Assembly (NCBI GenBank): GCA_937911325.1
Contig: CALDSD010000005.1
Span: 1-39,819 of the forward strand
DNA from: an uncultured Neomegalonema sp.
GTDB lineage: Bacteria; Pseudomonadota; Alphaproteobacteria; Rhodobacterales; Rhodobacteraceae
DNA: 39,819 nucleotides
Reading direction: 5' to 3'
The position numbers and the translations under genes were made by a program. The notes beneath the pieces were generated by a model. It was not told where the DNA came from, did no database searches, and worked only from the letters and a program-made list of their open reading frames with translations. Position 1 is the first letter of the stretch. Each line of letters begins with the position of its first letter. Positions 31,481 to 39,819 of this stretch are shown here, piece after piece.

Positions 31481-33901
31481 ATGAAAACCAGAACACGGGT
31501 CGTGGTCATCGGCGGCGGCATCGCCGGTTGTTCAACGCTCTTTCATCTAACGCAAGAAGGGTGGAGCGACGTGATGCTTCTAGAGCGGGACGAGCTGACC
31601 TCCGGCACGACCTGGCATTCGGCTGCTCAGGTGACGAACTTCGGCATGAACCAGACGATGGTGGGCCTGAAGTCGCACTCGATCGCGCTCTACAAGGAAC
31701 TCTCCGAGGATCCAGAGTATCCGATCAACTATCACCATGGCGATGGCGGGATTCGTCTGGCGAACACCGAAGCGCAAATGGACGGGTACAGGCACTTCGC
31801 GTCGATGGCGCGTGGGATGGGGGTCGAGTTCGAAGTGATCGACGCCGAGGAATGCGCGCGTCGTCACCCGCTGATGTCGACCGAAAACCTGATCGGCGGA
31901 CTTTGGGATCCGCTGGATGGCGATATCGATCCGGCCCAGCTGTGTCAGGCGCTGGCGCGTCGCGCGCGCCAAGCAGGCGCCGAGGTGCACCGCCAAACGC
32001 CGGTGACCGCGCTGAAGCAGCTTTCCGACGACACCTGGGAAGTCGAGACGCCGAAAGGGAGCATCCACGCCGATATCGTCGTCAACGCCTGCGGGTACCG
32101 GGTCAACGAGGTCGGCGCGATGATGGGCGTGCACCATCCGGTCGCGTCGATGGAGCACCAGTACTTCGTCACGGAAGAGATCCCGGCGATCCGCGAGGCC
32201 GGACATCGGATGCCGCTCATTCGCTGCCCGATCAGCGACTACTATTCGCGCCAGGAGAAGTACGGGCTGCTGGTCGGGTTCTACGAACAGGACTGCCGCA
32301 CCTGGGGCATGGACGGCATTGATCCGAAATTCTCAAACGATCTGTGCCCCGACGACCTTGATCGCGTGACGGACGTGCTCGAGGGCGCGTTCATGCGCAT
32401 GCCGGCGCTGACCGAGGTCGGCATCCACACGATCGTCAACGGCCCGATCACCTACACGATCGATGGCGCGCCGTTGGTCGGGCCGATCCCGGGCAAGCGC
32501 AACGCCTATTGCATCATCGGACTGCGCGCGGGCCTCGGCGAGGGCGGCGGGCATGGCTGGCTTCTCGCCCAGCAGATTGTTCATGGCGACGCGTGTTACG
32601 ACACATGGGTCCTCGATCCGCGTCGCTTTACGGGGCACGGGAATGTGGAGCTGACTGCTCTGAAGGCGATCGAGGACTACCAGAACGAGTTCCGGTTCCA
32701 CTTCCCACACGAGCACCGCCCGGCGGGCCGGCCGATCAAGACGACGCCGCTGACGCCGGTGCTGGCGGCGGAAGGCGCGGAATTCGGCGTCGTGAACGGA
32801 TGGGAGCGCGTGGACTACATCAAACCCTCCGCCGAGTTCCACGAAACGCACAGCTTCCGGTTCAACGAGGTCCACGCCGTCGTCGCTGAGGAAGTGGCTG
32901 CGGTTCAGAACGGCGTCGGCCTTACCGAGGTCAACGGGTTCAACCGCTTCGAGATCACCGGCGCCGATCGCCACAGCTTCCTCGATCGGATGATGTGCGG
33001 CCGGTTTCCGAAGAAAGAGGGGCGCGTCGGTCTCGGCTACCTCCTGAACCACCAGGGCATGCTCAAGTCCGAGGCGACGGTCGCAAACCTGTCGGGAGAC
33101 CGTGTCTGGTACGGCTCCGCCGCGGCGTCGGAGTTCCATGATATGGATTGGCTTCAGATGCACGTGCGGTCTGGCGAGGACGTTGGGATCCGCTCGCTCA
33201 CCAACGAGGCGACGATCCTGGTGCTGGCCGGACCAAAGTCGCGCGAAGTGCTGTCGGCGGCGTCGCGCGGAGATTGGTCGGCGCAGGCCTTTCCGTGGTT
33301 GTCGGTCCGCGAGTGCTTCATCGGCGTCGCGCCTGCGGTTGTGATGGGCGTCAGTTTCTCGGGCGAGCTCGCCTACGAGATCCATGTGCCGAACAACCAG
33401 CTCTACGCCGCCTATCTCGCGCTTCGCACAGCCGGCGAGCCGCATGGTCTCCGCCTGTTCGGCAGCCGCGCGGTGGAGTCGATGCGGCTCGAGAAAGGAT
33501 ACCTGCACTGGAAGAGCGACATCCTGACCGAGTTCGACCCGTTCGAGACGGGTCTGCAGCGGTTTGTGAAGCTTGATAAGGGCGATTTCATTGGCCGCGA
33601 GGCGCTGGTTGAACGCCAGTCCGCCGGGCCGCGGCGACGGTTGGTCACCTTCTCGGTCGCCAGCGAGGATCGGCCCGCTCATCCCGGCTCTTCGGTGGTG
33701 AAGGGCGACAAAGTCGTCGGCACCGTCACTTCGGGCGACTGGGGGCATAGAACCGGACTGAACCTGGCCTTGGCCTTTGTCGACGCCGATGAGGCCGTCG
33801 ACGGCGCTCGACTCGAGGTCGATCTTTTGGGCGACATTGTCACCGCCGTGATTATCCCGCCTGGTCCCTACGACCCGGACAATGCCCGAGTGCGCATGTA
33901 G
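31481..33901 (+). CDS. dimethylglycine/sarcosine dehydrogenase-like FAD enzyme fused to a GcvT domain
   Basis: 806 residues. The N-terminal half is a DAO-type FAD-binding oxidoreductase: VVVIGGGIAGCSTLFHL, TSGTTWHSAAQV with the His that carries covalent flavin in dimethylglycine dehydrogenase, and EGGGHGWLLAQQI. The C-terminal half (from about 430) is a glycine-cleavage T-protein (GcvT) folate-binding domain: RFNEVHAVVAEEVAAVQ…DMDWLQMHV, VMGVSFSGELAYEIHV, LFGSRAVESMRLEKGYLHW, and the C-terminal GcvT_C barrel. Such fusions oxidise N-methyl amino acids and pass the formaldehyde unit to tetrahydrofolate. An 806-residue length is usual. The exact amine is unknown. Upstream is LysR; downstream is an IPMDH-like enzyme. 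Confidence 0.93.
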   Translation: MKTRTRVVVIGGGIAGCSTLFHLTQEGWSDVMLLERDELTSGTTWHSAAQVTNFGMNQTMVGLKSHSIALYKELSEDPEYPINYHHGDGGIRLANTEAQMDGYRHFASMARGMGVEFEVIDAEECARRHPLMSTENLIGGLWDPLDGDIDPAQLCQALARRARQAGAEVHRQTPVTALKQLSDDTWEVETPKGSIHADIVVNACGYRVNEVGAMMGVHHPVASMEHQYFVTEEIPAIREAGHRMPLIRCPISDYYSRQEKYGLLVGFYEQDCRTWGMDGIDPKFSNDLCPDDLDRVTDVLEGAFMRMPALTEVGIHTIVNGPITYTIDGAPLVGPIPGKRNAYCIIGLRAGLGEGGGHGWLLAQQIVHGDACYDTWVLDPRRFTGHGNVELTALKAIEDYQNEFRFHFPHEHRPAGRPIKTTPLTPVLAAEGAEFGVVNGWERVDYIKPSAEFHETHSFRFNEVHAVVAEEVAAVQNGVGLTEVNGFNRFEITGADRHSFLDRMMCGRFPKKEGRVGLGYLLNHQGMLKSEATVANLSGDRVWYGSAAASEFHDMDWLQMHVRSGEDVGIRSLTNEATILVLAGPKSREVLSAASRGDWSAQAFPWLSVRECFIGVAPAVVMGVSFSGELAYEIHVPNNQLYAAYLALRTAGEPHGLRLFGSRAVESMRLEKGYLHWKSDILTEFDPFETGLQRFVKLDKGDFIGREALVERQSAGPRRRLVTFSVASEDRPAHPGSSVVKGDKVVGTVTSGDWGHRTGLNLALAFVDADEAVDGARLEVDLLGDIVTAVIIPPGPYDPDNARVRM

Positions 33902-33992
33902 CCCAGTCGCCAAGAGCGCCGTCTGGGTCTATCCAAGAGTGTTGGAGCGAACGTCCAGCGGCGTTCCCACGCCAGCGTAGGAGGCCCATTTC

Positions 33993-35081
33993 ATGAAGGT
34001 GGCGGTGATCAAGGGCGACGGCATCGGCGTTGACGTGACCGAGGCGGCGATCGCCGTGGCGGACGCGGCGGTCGAGCGCGTGGGCGGCGCGGCGCTATCC
34101 TATCAGGAGCTGCAAGGGGGCGCGGGCTATTTCGGCGAGACCGGTCAGGACATGGCGCCTGGCGCGGAAGACGCCGCGGCCGGCGCTGACGCCATTTTCC
34201 TTGGCGCCATTGGATTGCCGTCGGTTCGCCATCCGGACGGCACTGAGATCTCACCACATCTTCGGCTGCGGGATCGTTTCCAGCTTTACGCCGGCGTTCG
34301 GCCCATCAAAGCCTATCCCAACGCGCCGATCCGGCTGGCCGATCCGCGCGCGCAGGGGATCGATCTCATCGTGTTGCGGGAGTCGACGGAAGGGTTGTTC
34401 TACTCTGCGGCCGCGCATGGGCGAGACACCGTCGCCAACGACGCTGAGGTGCAGGACATTCTGCGCATCACGCGCTCGACGACCGAGAAGCTGCACGACT
34501 TCGCCTTCCGTCTCGCCCGCAAGCGAAAGGACCGCGGCGGCAAGGGCAAAGTCACCTGCGTCGACAAGGCCAACGTGTTTCGGTCGATGGCGTTCTTCCG
34601 GAAGATCTTCGACGAGCGCGCCGTACGCTTCCCGGACGTCGAGCGCGGATACAATTACGTCGACGCCCAGGCGCTGGATCTGATCCGCAAACCCTGGGAG
34701 TTCGACGTCCTCGTCACGGAAAACATGTTCGGCGACATTCTCTCGGATCTCGCGGGAGGGCTGGTCGGCGGCATGGGGTTGGCGAGTTGCGCCGAGATCG
34801 GCGATGCGCACGCCCTGTTTCAGCCGGCCCATGGCAGCGCGCCGGACATCATGGGGCGCGACCTTGCGAACCCGCTCGCCGCGATCCTGAGCGGCGCGCT
34901 GATGCTCGACTATCTCGCGGAGCGCTCAGGCGTGCAGGCTTATGCGGACGCCGCGCATTTGATCGAGGGCGCCGTCGACGCCGGATTTGCGGCGAACCGG
35001 CTGCGTCCGGCGGAGTTCGGTGGGGAGATGGGGACCCGCGCCGTGACGACGGAAGTCATCTCGCTGCTGGCGGAGAGCTAA
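33993..35081 (+). CDS. isopropylmalate/tartrate dehydrogenase-family enzyme
   Basis: 362 residues of the isocitrate/isopropylmalate dehydrogenase family: VIKGDGIGVDVTEAA, IFLGAIGLP, RDRFQLYAGVRPIK, VLRESTEGLFYS, VTCVDKANVF with the catalytic Lys, VTENMFGDILSDLAGGLVGG (metal binding) and FQPAHGSAPDIMGRDLANPLAAIL. It lacks the LeuB substrate motif (leucine-rich loop [13 protein letters not shown]), and a true leuB is already present, so this is likely a dehydrogenase for another beta-hydroxy acid such as tartrate or malate (D-malate/tartrate type). Strong AGGAGG before the ATG. Close behind the methylamine flavoprotein, so probably co-transcribed. Confidence 0.93.
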   Translation: MKVAVIKGDGIGVDVTEAAIAVADAAVERVGGAALSYQELQGGAGYFGETGQDMAPGAEDAAAGADAIFLGAIGLPSVRHPDGTEISPHLRLRDRFQLYAGVRPIKAYPNAPIRLADPRAQGIDLIVLRESTEGLFYSAAAHGRDTVANDAEVQDILRITRSTTEKLHDFAFRLARKRKDRGGKGKVTCVDKANVFRSMAFFRKIFDERAVRFPDVERGYNYVDAQALDLIRKPWEFDVLVTENMFGDILSDLAGGLVGGMGLASCAEIGDAHALFQPAHGSAPDIMGRDLANPLAAILSGALMLDYLAERSGVQAYADAAHLIEGAVDAGFAANRLRPAEFGGEMGTRAVTTEVISLLAES

Positions 35082-35102
35082 ACCACTCGGCGGCGACGGT
35101 CG

Positions 35103-35567
35103 CTACCCGCCGATGCTCTGGGTGATTTCGCCGAAGTTCTCGATGATCGCTAACAGCAGGCAAACGCCGGCGATCATCATCGCCAGCAAGAACAGGAACT
35201 GCAGAACGATCGCGGCGACCCCAAGCGTCGCCCCATACGCCGCCAGCCGCCATGGGTCGCGCTTGATCGAGGAAATGATCGCCGAGACGATCGCGAAAAC
35301 GCCGAGAATGGGGGCGGCGACCAGCAGGATGCGATCGATGTCCCAGTTTTGTGGAGCGGGCGCTGGTTGTGCTTGGCCATTGATGGATCGCATCGCCGAA
35401 GCGCGGATGTCCGCTGCGATTTCGCCGATGGTCGTTCCGATGCTGGCTTGAGGCGCGAACGGTCCGCCGAAGACATGCAATACGGCGACGCTTAGGCTGA
35501 GCGCGCCGGCGATGAGCGCAAGATAGCCCCAGGAATGCTTGTTGAACGCTGGCAAGGGCGTGGACAT
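35103..35567 (-). CDS. small membrane protein of unknown function
   Basis: 154 residues, starting at ATG 35567 with GGAGG 13 bases upstream rather than at the longer open frame. Four hydrophobic segments: YLALIAGALSLSVAVLHVFG, ILLVAAPILGVFAIVSAIIS, LAAYGATLGVAAIVLQFLFL and MIAGVCLLLAIIENF, with a ~45-residue polar loop after the first. No family recognised. Its stop faces the IPMDH-like gene stop at 21 bases. Confidence 0.75.
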   Translation of the reverse strand: MSTPLPAFNKHSWGYLALIAGALSLSVAVLHVFGGPFAPQASIGTTIGEIAADIRASAMRSINGQAQPAPAPQNWDIDRILLVAAPILGVFAIVSAIISSIKRDPWRLAAYGATLGVAAIVLQFLFLLAMMIAGVCLLLAIIENFGEITQSIGG

Positions 35568-35655
35568 GTCGGCGGCCTCCGTGTGCGCGCGACCCTTACC
35601 ACTCTGGGTGCATGATCTGTTAAGGAGGCGACAAGACACGGGGGCGACGGCGCAT

Positions 35656-36921
35656 CTACTGGTCGCTGTCGATGATGTCCAAACGCTCGAGAGAGGACGG
35701 CGCGTCGCGCCACGGATAGCCGTTGCGGGCTAGGTCTTCTCCCACCGCGTAAAGGGTGCGCATGTATTCAGGGTCGAAGTCGTCGCCGCCTGGCATGTTG
35801 AAGCTGCGCGGCACCGCTGCGAGCCGGTAGTTGAAACGCTCTCGCTCGGCGATGAAATAGAGACGCGCCTGATCACCGCGCGACTGGGCGCGGATCAACT
35901 CGCTCACCGTGTCGCTCAGGATCCCCCGCAGGCTCGCCTCGGCCGGGCCGTAGGACGCGCGCAGCTTGTTGTTCTGGATGATCCACATCGTTGGCGTGAT
36001 GTCGCCGAACGTCGCCAGCCGCATCTCTTCGGTGACGGTTGGCACGGCGAGAAACAACGAGTGCATGACGCCGCCGTCCACATGCATCTCCTGGTAGATG
36101 CGCCCATCGAGCTCGACGTTGATGAACACAGGCTGCGACAGGCCGGGAACCGCCGAAGAAGCTCTGAGCACGTCGCGAAACAGGGTCAGACGATTGGGGC
36201 TGGAGCTCGCGGCGATCGCGCCCATGTTCCAGACGATCGGCCGCCGTGCATCCAGATTGGTCGTCCCAACGAAAAGGCGGCGTCCTTTCAGATGCTCCGC
36301 AGCTATGGCGTCGAGCAGGGGATCGTCGACGTACTGCTCGATGAGTTTGGCCAAGGGCGTGCTGTCTCCCACGGCGAGCGCGCCAGTCAGAGCTTCGAAG
36401 ACGCGCAGTCGTATGATGTCGTCAATGCCGTTCCGGCTTAGGAACATGTCGCGCAGCGGCGCGTCATAGTCAGCGCCGAGAAAGGCGAACGGCGCCATCA
36501 ACGCGCCGATGCTGACGCCGGTGACGATCTCGAACTCTGGACGGTCGCCAAAGGCCGTCCATCCATTGAGCACGCCCGCGCCGAACGCGCCGTCCGCGCC
36601 GCCGCCGCTGAGCAAGAGCAGATGCGCCTGCAGCGGCTGCCCCGGGCCGGCGACGCGCTTCAAGACGTCAAGCCGGAACTGCTTCCAAAGCTCCACGTCG
36701 AAGGCGTGGTCGGGCAGCGGTTTGTCGCCGAAGAAACGCGCGTCGGGATAGTCCGGAACCCGCGCTTTGAAATACAACTCAGGTTCCAGCGGCGTCCGCG
36801 TGATTGACGTTGAGCACCCCGCGAGGACGGACAGCATGACGAGCGTGAGCAGCAACCGGCGCAGTGGCGGACCGAGCCCATCCATTTGTATTGGGCGAGT
36901 GAAAAATGAAGCGGCGCTCAT
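35656..36921 (-). CDS. patatin-like phospholipase lipoprotein
   Basis: 421 residues from ATG 36921 (GGAG five bases upstream); ATG 36885 is the alternative. A signal peptide ends in the lipobox LAGC, so it is a lipoprotein. Patatin catalytic elements are all present: oxyanion loop GGGADGAFGAGVL, nucleophile VTGVSIGALM (G-x-S-x-G), and the Asp dyad partner in HVDGGVMHS. Between them lie NLDARRPIVWNMGAIA and a C-terminal YFIAERERFNYRL. Hydrolyses acyl esters of phospholipids or other lipids, presumably at the outer membrane or periplasm. Divergent from the MscS gene. Confidence 0.92.
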   Translation of the reverse strand: MSAASFFTRPIQMDGLGPPLRRLLLTLVMLSVLAGCSTSITRTPLEPELYFKARVPDYPDARFFGDKPLPDHAFDVELWKQFRLDVLKRVAGPGQPLQAHLLLLSGGGADGAFGAGVLNGWTAFGDRPEFEIVTGVSIGALMAPFAFLGADYDAPLRDMFLSRNGIDDIIRLRVFEALTGALAVGDSTPLAKLIEQYVDDPLLDAIAAEHLKGRRLFVGTTNLDARRPIVWNMGAIAASSSPNRLTLFRDVLRASSAVPGLSQPVFINVELDGRIYQEMHVDGGVMHSLFLAVPTVTEEMRLATFGDITPTMWIIQNNKLRASYGPAEASLRGILSDTVSELIRAQSRGDQARLYFIAERERFNYRLAAVPRSFNMPGGDDFDPEYMRTLYAVGEDLARNGYPWRDAPSSLERLDIIDSDQ

Positions 36922-36956
36922 GGAACTCCAAGGCTTCGTATCGCGTTCGGCTGCTC

Positions 36957-36985
36957 CATAAACCTTTTTGAGGCGCACAAAACAA
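36957..36985 (-). promoter_or_regulatory. possible promoter of the patatin-like gene
   Basis: On the minus strand TTGTTT, 17 bases, TTTATG, about 40 bases before the start at 36921. Weak -35 and -10 matches; read by eye. Confidence 0.3.
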
Positions 36986-37125
36986 GCAGGGGCTTTGGCG
37001 GCCTGCGCGCCATGGGCTCGCGAGCGCCGGCTCGCGGGCTGGTCTCAATCGTGAGTGGCGCGCGTGTCCAACTCGTTATACCGCTGAACCCGAACAAGTG
37101 CTGGGAACGGGCGAGGGAGAGCGCC

Positions 37126-39414
37126 ATGAACAGGAGCTGGACGCCCGGTGGGTCTAAACCTCCGATCTGGGGCATGCTGGTCCTTTGGGTGTTCATCGCC
37201 GCCGCTGTCATTCCAGGCGCGGCCCAGGCTCAGTTCATCCCTGGAACCGGAGGCGCGGCCGAACCGGCGCCGCCGACGCTCCCCGAAGAACTGACGCCGG
37301 AGACGGTCGATTCCGCGCTTGCGCGCCTGACCGACAGCCAGATCCGCGAACTGCTGCGCGACGAGCTTCAGCGCCGCGCAAGCGAAACCGCTGAGGAGGA
37401 GGGGCCGTCGCTCAGCTTCGCCACCGTGCGGACCGACTTCGAGGATATCGCCAGAAAACACAAGGAGCGGGATGCGCGCCTTCTGAACGCCGTCGGCACG
37501 CTCGAAAGCCGCGCCGAACGGGTGGCGGAGCTAAGGGCGACGGCCTCGAACGGAATGTTGGGCATGGTCGGCGCGTTCCTGGTCGTGATAGGCGCCGCGG
37601 CGGCGGCAGCCTACGTGATCATGCGATTGACTGGACCTTGGCGTGATTGGCTGTTGGCGACGGACGGCGCCAGCTATTGGGAGCGACTCGTACGCTCGAT
37701 CGCGTTTGGAGCGTTGCAGGTTGCGCCGATCATCGCATTCTCGACGATGGTCTACGCGGTCGAGCCGTTGTGGCGAGACGAGCTTGGTCCGATGGTGCGC
37801 GACGGCTTCAGCTACATCTGGATCTTTGAAGCCGGCGTCGTGAATGTGTGGGTCGCGTTGATGTTGTTTCGGAGAGTGTTCGCTCCGACTGCGCCTCAGC
37901 TCCGCCTTGCCAATGCGACCGACGCAGGCGCTCGGCACATGTATAAGCTCGTCGTCGCCGGTGCGATCATTGGCATGGGCGGCTGGCTGCTCGCCGGCCT
38001 CTGGCCGATGCTGGGCTACGGTTTTCCGCCGGCGATCCTGACGATGGCGACCGCCGGAACGCTTGTTTACTTGTATTTCTTCCTGGACGTGGCGCGCGGC
38101 TTTTCTGACATGCGCGAGGCGATGGGACGGCTTTTCGGGGCGCAGGGTCCAGACGGCGCGGAGGGCGGCGCGACCCGCACGATTGTCCAGGCTGCGGCCC
38201 CTTGGGTTGTGATCGTCTACTTCACGTTCGGGTACCTCTATTGGCTGGCGCATTGGCTCGCGACGGGCCAGCAGCAACTCGCCGGTCCCGTCGGCACGCT
38301 GCTTGTCGGTCTGGCGCTGCCGGCGTTCGACCGGCTGGGCGACGAGCTTGCGTGGTCGATCCTGCGAGACCGCGAAAGCGCCAGAGCGCAGCGCCTCCAT
38401 CTCGTGCTGCGCGGCGCGTGGCGCGTGATCCTGGGGCTGGCGGCGACCGTTGCGATCGCAAGCCTTTGGGGGTTCGACTTGCTGGCGCTGGCGAAGGGCG
38501 ACAACGCCCCCGGCTGGCTGAGCGCCGCCTTCGACATCGCGCTGACGCTGCTGATCGGGCAGTTGGTCTGGCGGCTTATTCAGGCGGCGCTCTATCAGGA
38601 ACGGCTGGTCGACAGCGGCGATATGGAAGAGGTCGACGAGGAAGTCGGAGGGCCCTCGCGGCTGCAGACCCTCATCCCGATGTTCCGGATCCTGCTGCTG
38701 ATCGTGCTGACGGTCGTTGTGCTGATGATCATCCTGTCCTCGCTTGGGGTGAGCATCGGCCCGCTGCTGGCGTCGGCCGGCATTGTCGGCATCGCCGTTG
38801 GCTTTGGCGCCCAAACCCTGGTTCGGGACATCTTCTCGGGGATGTTCTTCCTCATCGATGATGCGTTCCGGGTGGGCGAGTACATCGAGCTCGATCCGGA
38901 GACCCGCGGACAGGTCGAGGCGATCTCGATCCGCTCCTTGCAGTTGCGGCATCACCGCGGGTCGGTGATCACGATCCCCTTCGGCGAGATGAAGAGCGTC
39001 ACGAACCACAACAGGGATTGGGTGATCTACAAGATGCCCTTCCGATTGGAGCCCGACACGGACCCGTTGAAGGTCAAGAAGATCGTCAAACGCATTGGGT
39101 TCGAGCTGCTGGAGGATCCCGAGCACGGACCCAAGTTCTTGGAGCCGCTCAAAAGCCAGGGCGTGTTCCAGATCGATGACGACAGCGCGCTGATCATGCG
39201 CGTGAAATTCAAGTGCAAGCCTCGGATGCAGTTCGTTCTGCGCCGTGAGGTGTATCACCGCCTGCAAGCCGCATTTGACGAGGCGGGCATTAAATTCGCC
39301 CGGAAAAAGGTGGAGGTCATCTCGTCTGACCCTGTCGCTGCAGGAGCGGCGGCGGCGCTGGAGGCGGAGAAGAACCAGCCGGGTGGGTTGGCGGGAGCGG
39401 GCGACAGCCAATAG
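37126..39414 (+). CDS. MscS-family mechanosensitive channel with large N-terminal membrane and periplasmic part
   Basis: 762 residues from ATG 37126 (GGGAGA upstream; the longer frame is not used). A signal peptide or signal anchor (MLVLWVFIAAAVIPGAAQA) precedes a ~90-residue periplasmic region, then about ten membrane helices. The C-terminal MscS core starts near residue 520: LLIVLTVVVLMIILSSLGV, the pore helix SAGIVGIAVGFGAQTLVRDIFSGMFFLID, the beta domain with VEAISIRSLQLRHHRGSVITIPFGEM and the alpha/beta end. It releases osmolytes during hypo-osmotic shock. Its architecture resembles the YbiO/YjeP-type larger channels. The end has a 7-base duplication (CCAATAG twice) around the stop. Confidence 0.95.
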   Translation: MNRSWTPGGSKPPIWGMLVLWVFIAAAVIPGAAQAQFIPGTGGAAEPAPPTLPEELTPETVDSALARLTDSQIRELLRDELQRRASETAEEEGPSLSFATVRTDFEDIARKHKERDARLLNAVGTLESRAERVAELRATASNGMLGMVGAFLVVIGAAAAAAYVIMRLTGPWRDWLLATDGASYWERLVRSIAFGALQVAPIIAFSTMVYAVEPLWRDELGPMVRDGFSYIWIFEAGVVNVWVALMLFRRVFAPTAPQLRLANATDAGARHMYKLVVAGAIIGMGGWLLAGLWPMLGYGFPPAILTMATAGTLVYLYFFLDVARGFSDMREAMGRLFGAQGPDGAEGGATRTIVQAAAPWVVIVYFTFGYLYWLAHWLATGQQQLAGPVGTLLVGLALPAFDRLGDELAWSILRDRESARAQRLHLVLRGAWRVILGLAATVAIASLWGFDLLALAKGDNAPGWLSAAFDIALTLLIGQLVWRLIQAALYQERLVDSGDMEEVDEEVGGPSRLQTLIPMFRILLLIVLTVVVLMIILSSLGVSIGPLLASAGIVGIAVGFGAQTLVRDIFSGMFFLIDDAFRVGEYIELDPETRGQVEAISIRSLQLRHHRGSVITIPFGEMKSVTNHNRDWVIYKMPFRLEPDTDPLKVKKIVKRIGFELLEDPEHGPKFLEPLKSQGVFQIDDDSALIMRVKFKCKPRMQFVLRREVYHRLQAAFDEAGIKFARKKVEVISSDPVAAGAAAALEAEKNQPGGLAGAGDSQ

Positions 39415-39572
39415 CCAATAGCGGCCTCATGGCGATGGCGATGGTCCTGAAACGACGTGAGCAAACGGTGCGCGTCGCGATGTTCTCCGCAACCACAGGT
39501 CGGGGTATAAGAGCGCCGTCTTTCATGGCGCGTCGGTTCGCTGACGCTGCAAACATCGGGTGATTTAGTCGG

Positions 39573-39819
39573 ATGCAGTCGCTAAGGACGCTCGCCTACA
39601 ACACGTTTTGTGTTTTGTGGACGCTGCTGTTCGGTCTGCCGATCATCACCTATTTTCAGGTCCGGCGAGATCCGGTGGAATTCAGACGGGGCTCGCGCGT
39701 TTGGGCGAGAGGCATGCTCTGGGGGTTGAGAGTGCTTGTCGGCGTGACCCATGAGATCAAGTATCACGAGGCTCAAAACGCGCGGCCGCGCATTCTGGCG
39801 GCAAACCATCAGAGCTGGT
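39573..39819 (+). CDS. plsC: 1-acyl-sn-glycerol-3-phosphate acyltransferase, 5' part
   Basis: 82 residues from ATG 39573 to the window edge. N-terminal membrane helix (CVLWTLLFGLPIITYF), then FRRGSRVWARGMLWGLRVLVGVTHEIKY and, at the very end, ILAANHQSW, the start of the NHxxxxD catalytic motif of PlsC/LPLAT acyltransferases. The rest is outside the window. It should acylate lysophosphatidic acid to phosphatidic acid. No clear ribosome binding site. Confidence 0.85.
   Translation, partial: MQSLRTLAYNTFCVLWTLLFGLPIITYFQVRRDPVEFRRGSRVWARGMLWGLRVLVGVTHEIKYHEAQNARPRILAANHQSW

Noticed and set aside
37531-39411. 626-residue open frame antisense to the MscS gene
   Set aside because: Highly charged, Gln/Arg-rich product opposite a complete channel gene; no start signal.
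39400-39422. CCAATAG duplicated at the MscS stop as a mobile-element footprint
   Set aside because: Only a 7-base tandem duplication with no inverted repeats or target-site features; likely slippage.
1-39819. CRISPR array, insertion sequence, prophage or integrase
   Set aside because: No regularly spaced repeats, transposase or integrase frames were seen.

Overview
The window is GC-rich bacterial chromosome with dense, mostly overlapping genes. The order ffh – GNATs – chorismate mutase – rpsP – rimM – trmD – rplS – leuC … leuD – leuB … asd, together with the ffh-linked chorismate mutase and a 16S-type S16 protein with a long Ala/Glu/Pro tail, is what I would expect of an alphaproteobacterium (Caulobacterales/Maricaulales/Rhodobacterales-like). 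I cannot name a genus from sequence reading alone. No gene-free stretch exceeds 300 bases; the longest is the 260-base divergent gap between ffh and a DUF2147 gene.

Left part (1–10637): the 3' end of a cyclopropane-fatty-acyl-phospholipid synthase-like gene (its first ~100 bases look corrupted), then a minus-strand set of amino-acid biosynthesis genes (asd, leuB, leuD, leuC) for the aspartate and leucine pathways. A secreted EEP-type nuclease/phosphatase sits between leuD and leuB, and a plus-strand block (MFS transporter plus three small exported proteins, one extremely His-rich and apparently using an ACG start) separates leuD from leuC.

Middle (10710–17386): a PHB-depolymerase-like esterase, a strong terminator, and then a tight translation/secretion operon transcribed leftward from a good promoter upstream of ffh: ffh, three tandem GNAT paralogues, chorismate mutase, rpsP, rimM, trmD, rplS. 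Most junctions are 4-base stop/start overlaps. A terminator-like hairpin lies in the ffh leader.

17500–23234: small exported or membrane proteins (DUF2147, lipoprotein, DUF192, rhodanese), a previously easy-to-miss 49-residue membrane peptide gene, tRNA-Pro(TGG), a thioredoxin-fold protein, and the rpe–gph pair (ribulose-phosphate epimerase and phosphoglycolate phosphatase).

23333–28741 is the most unusual part: a CopA-type P-ATPase reading frame that has lost its phosphorylation (P) and nucleotide (N) domains and its CPC motif but remains open, overlapped by a clearly broken multicopper oxidase relic, followed by a 1037-residue ABC transporter/cyclic-nucleotide-domain fusion whose Walker A, Walker B glutamate, signature and H-loop motifs are all degenerate. 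Three neighbouring genes on one strand have thus lost catalytic motifs while two of them keep long open frames.

28774–35081 is a catabolic cluster for a methylated amine: an MttB-family (non-pyrrolysine) methyltransferase divergent from a LysR regulator, then a dimethylglycine-dehydrogenase-like flavoprotein with a folate-binding GcvT half, then an isopropylmalate/tartrate-type dehydrogenase. The right end holds a small membrane protein, a patatin-like lipoprotein, a large MscS-family channel and the 5' end of a plsC acyltransferase.
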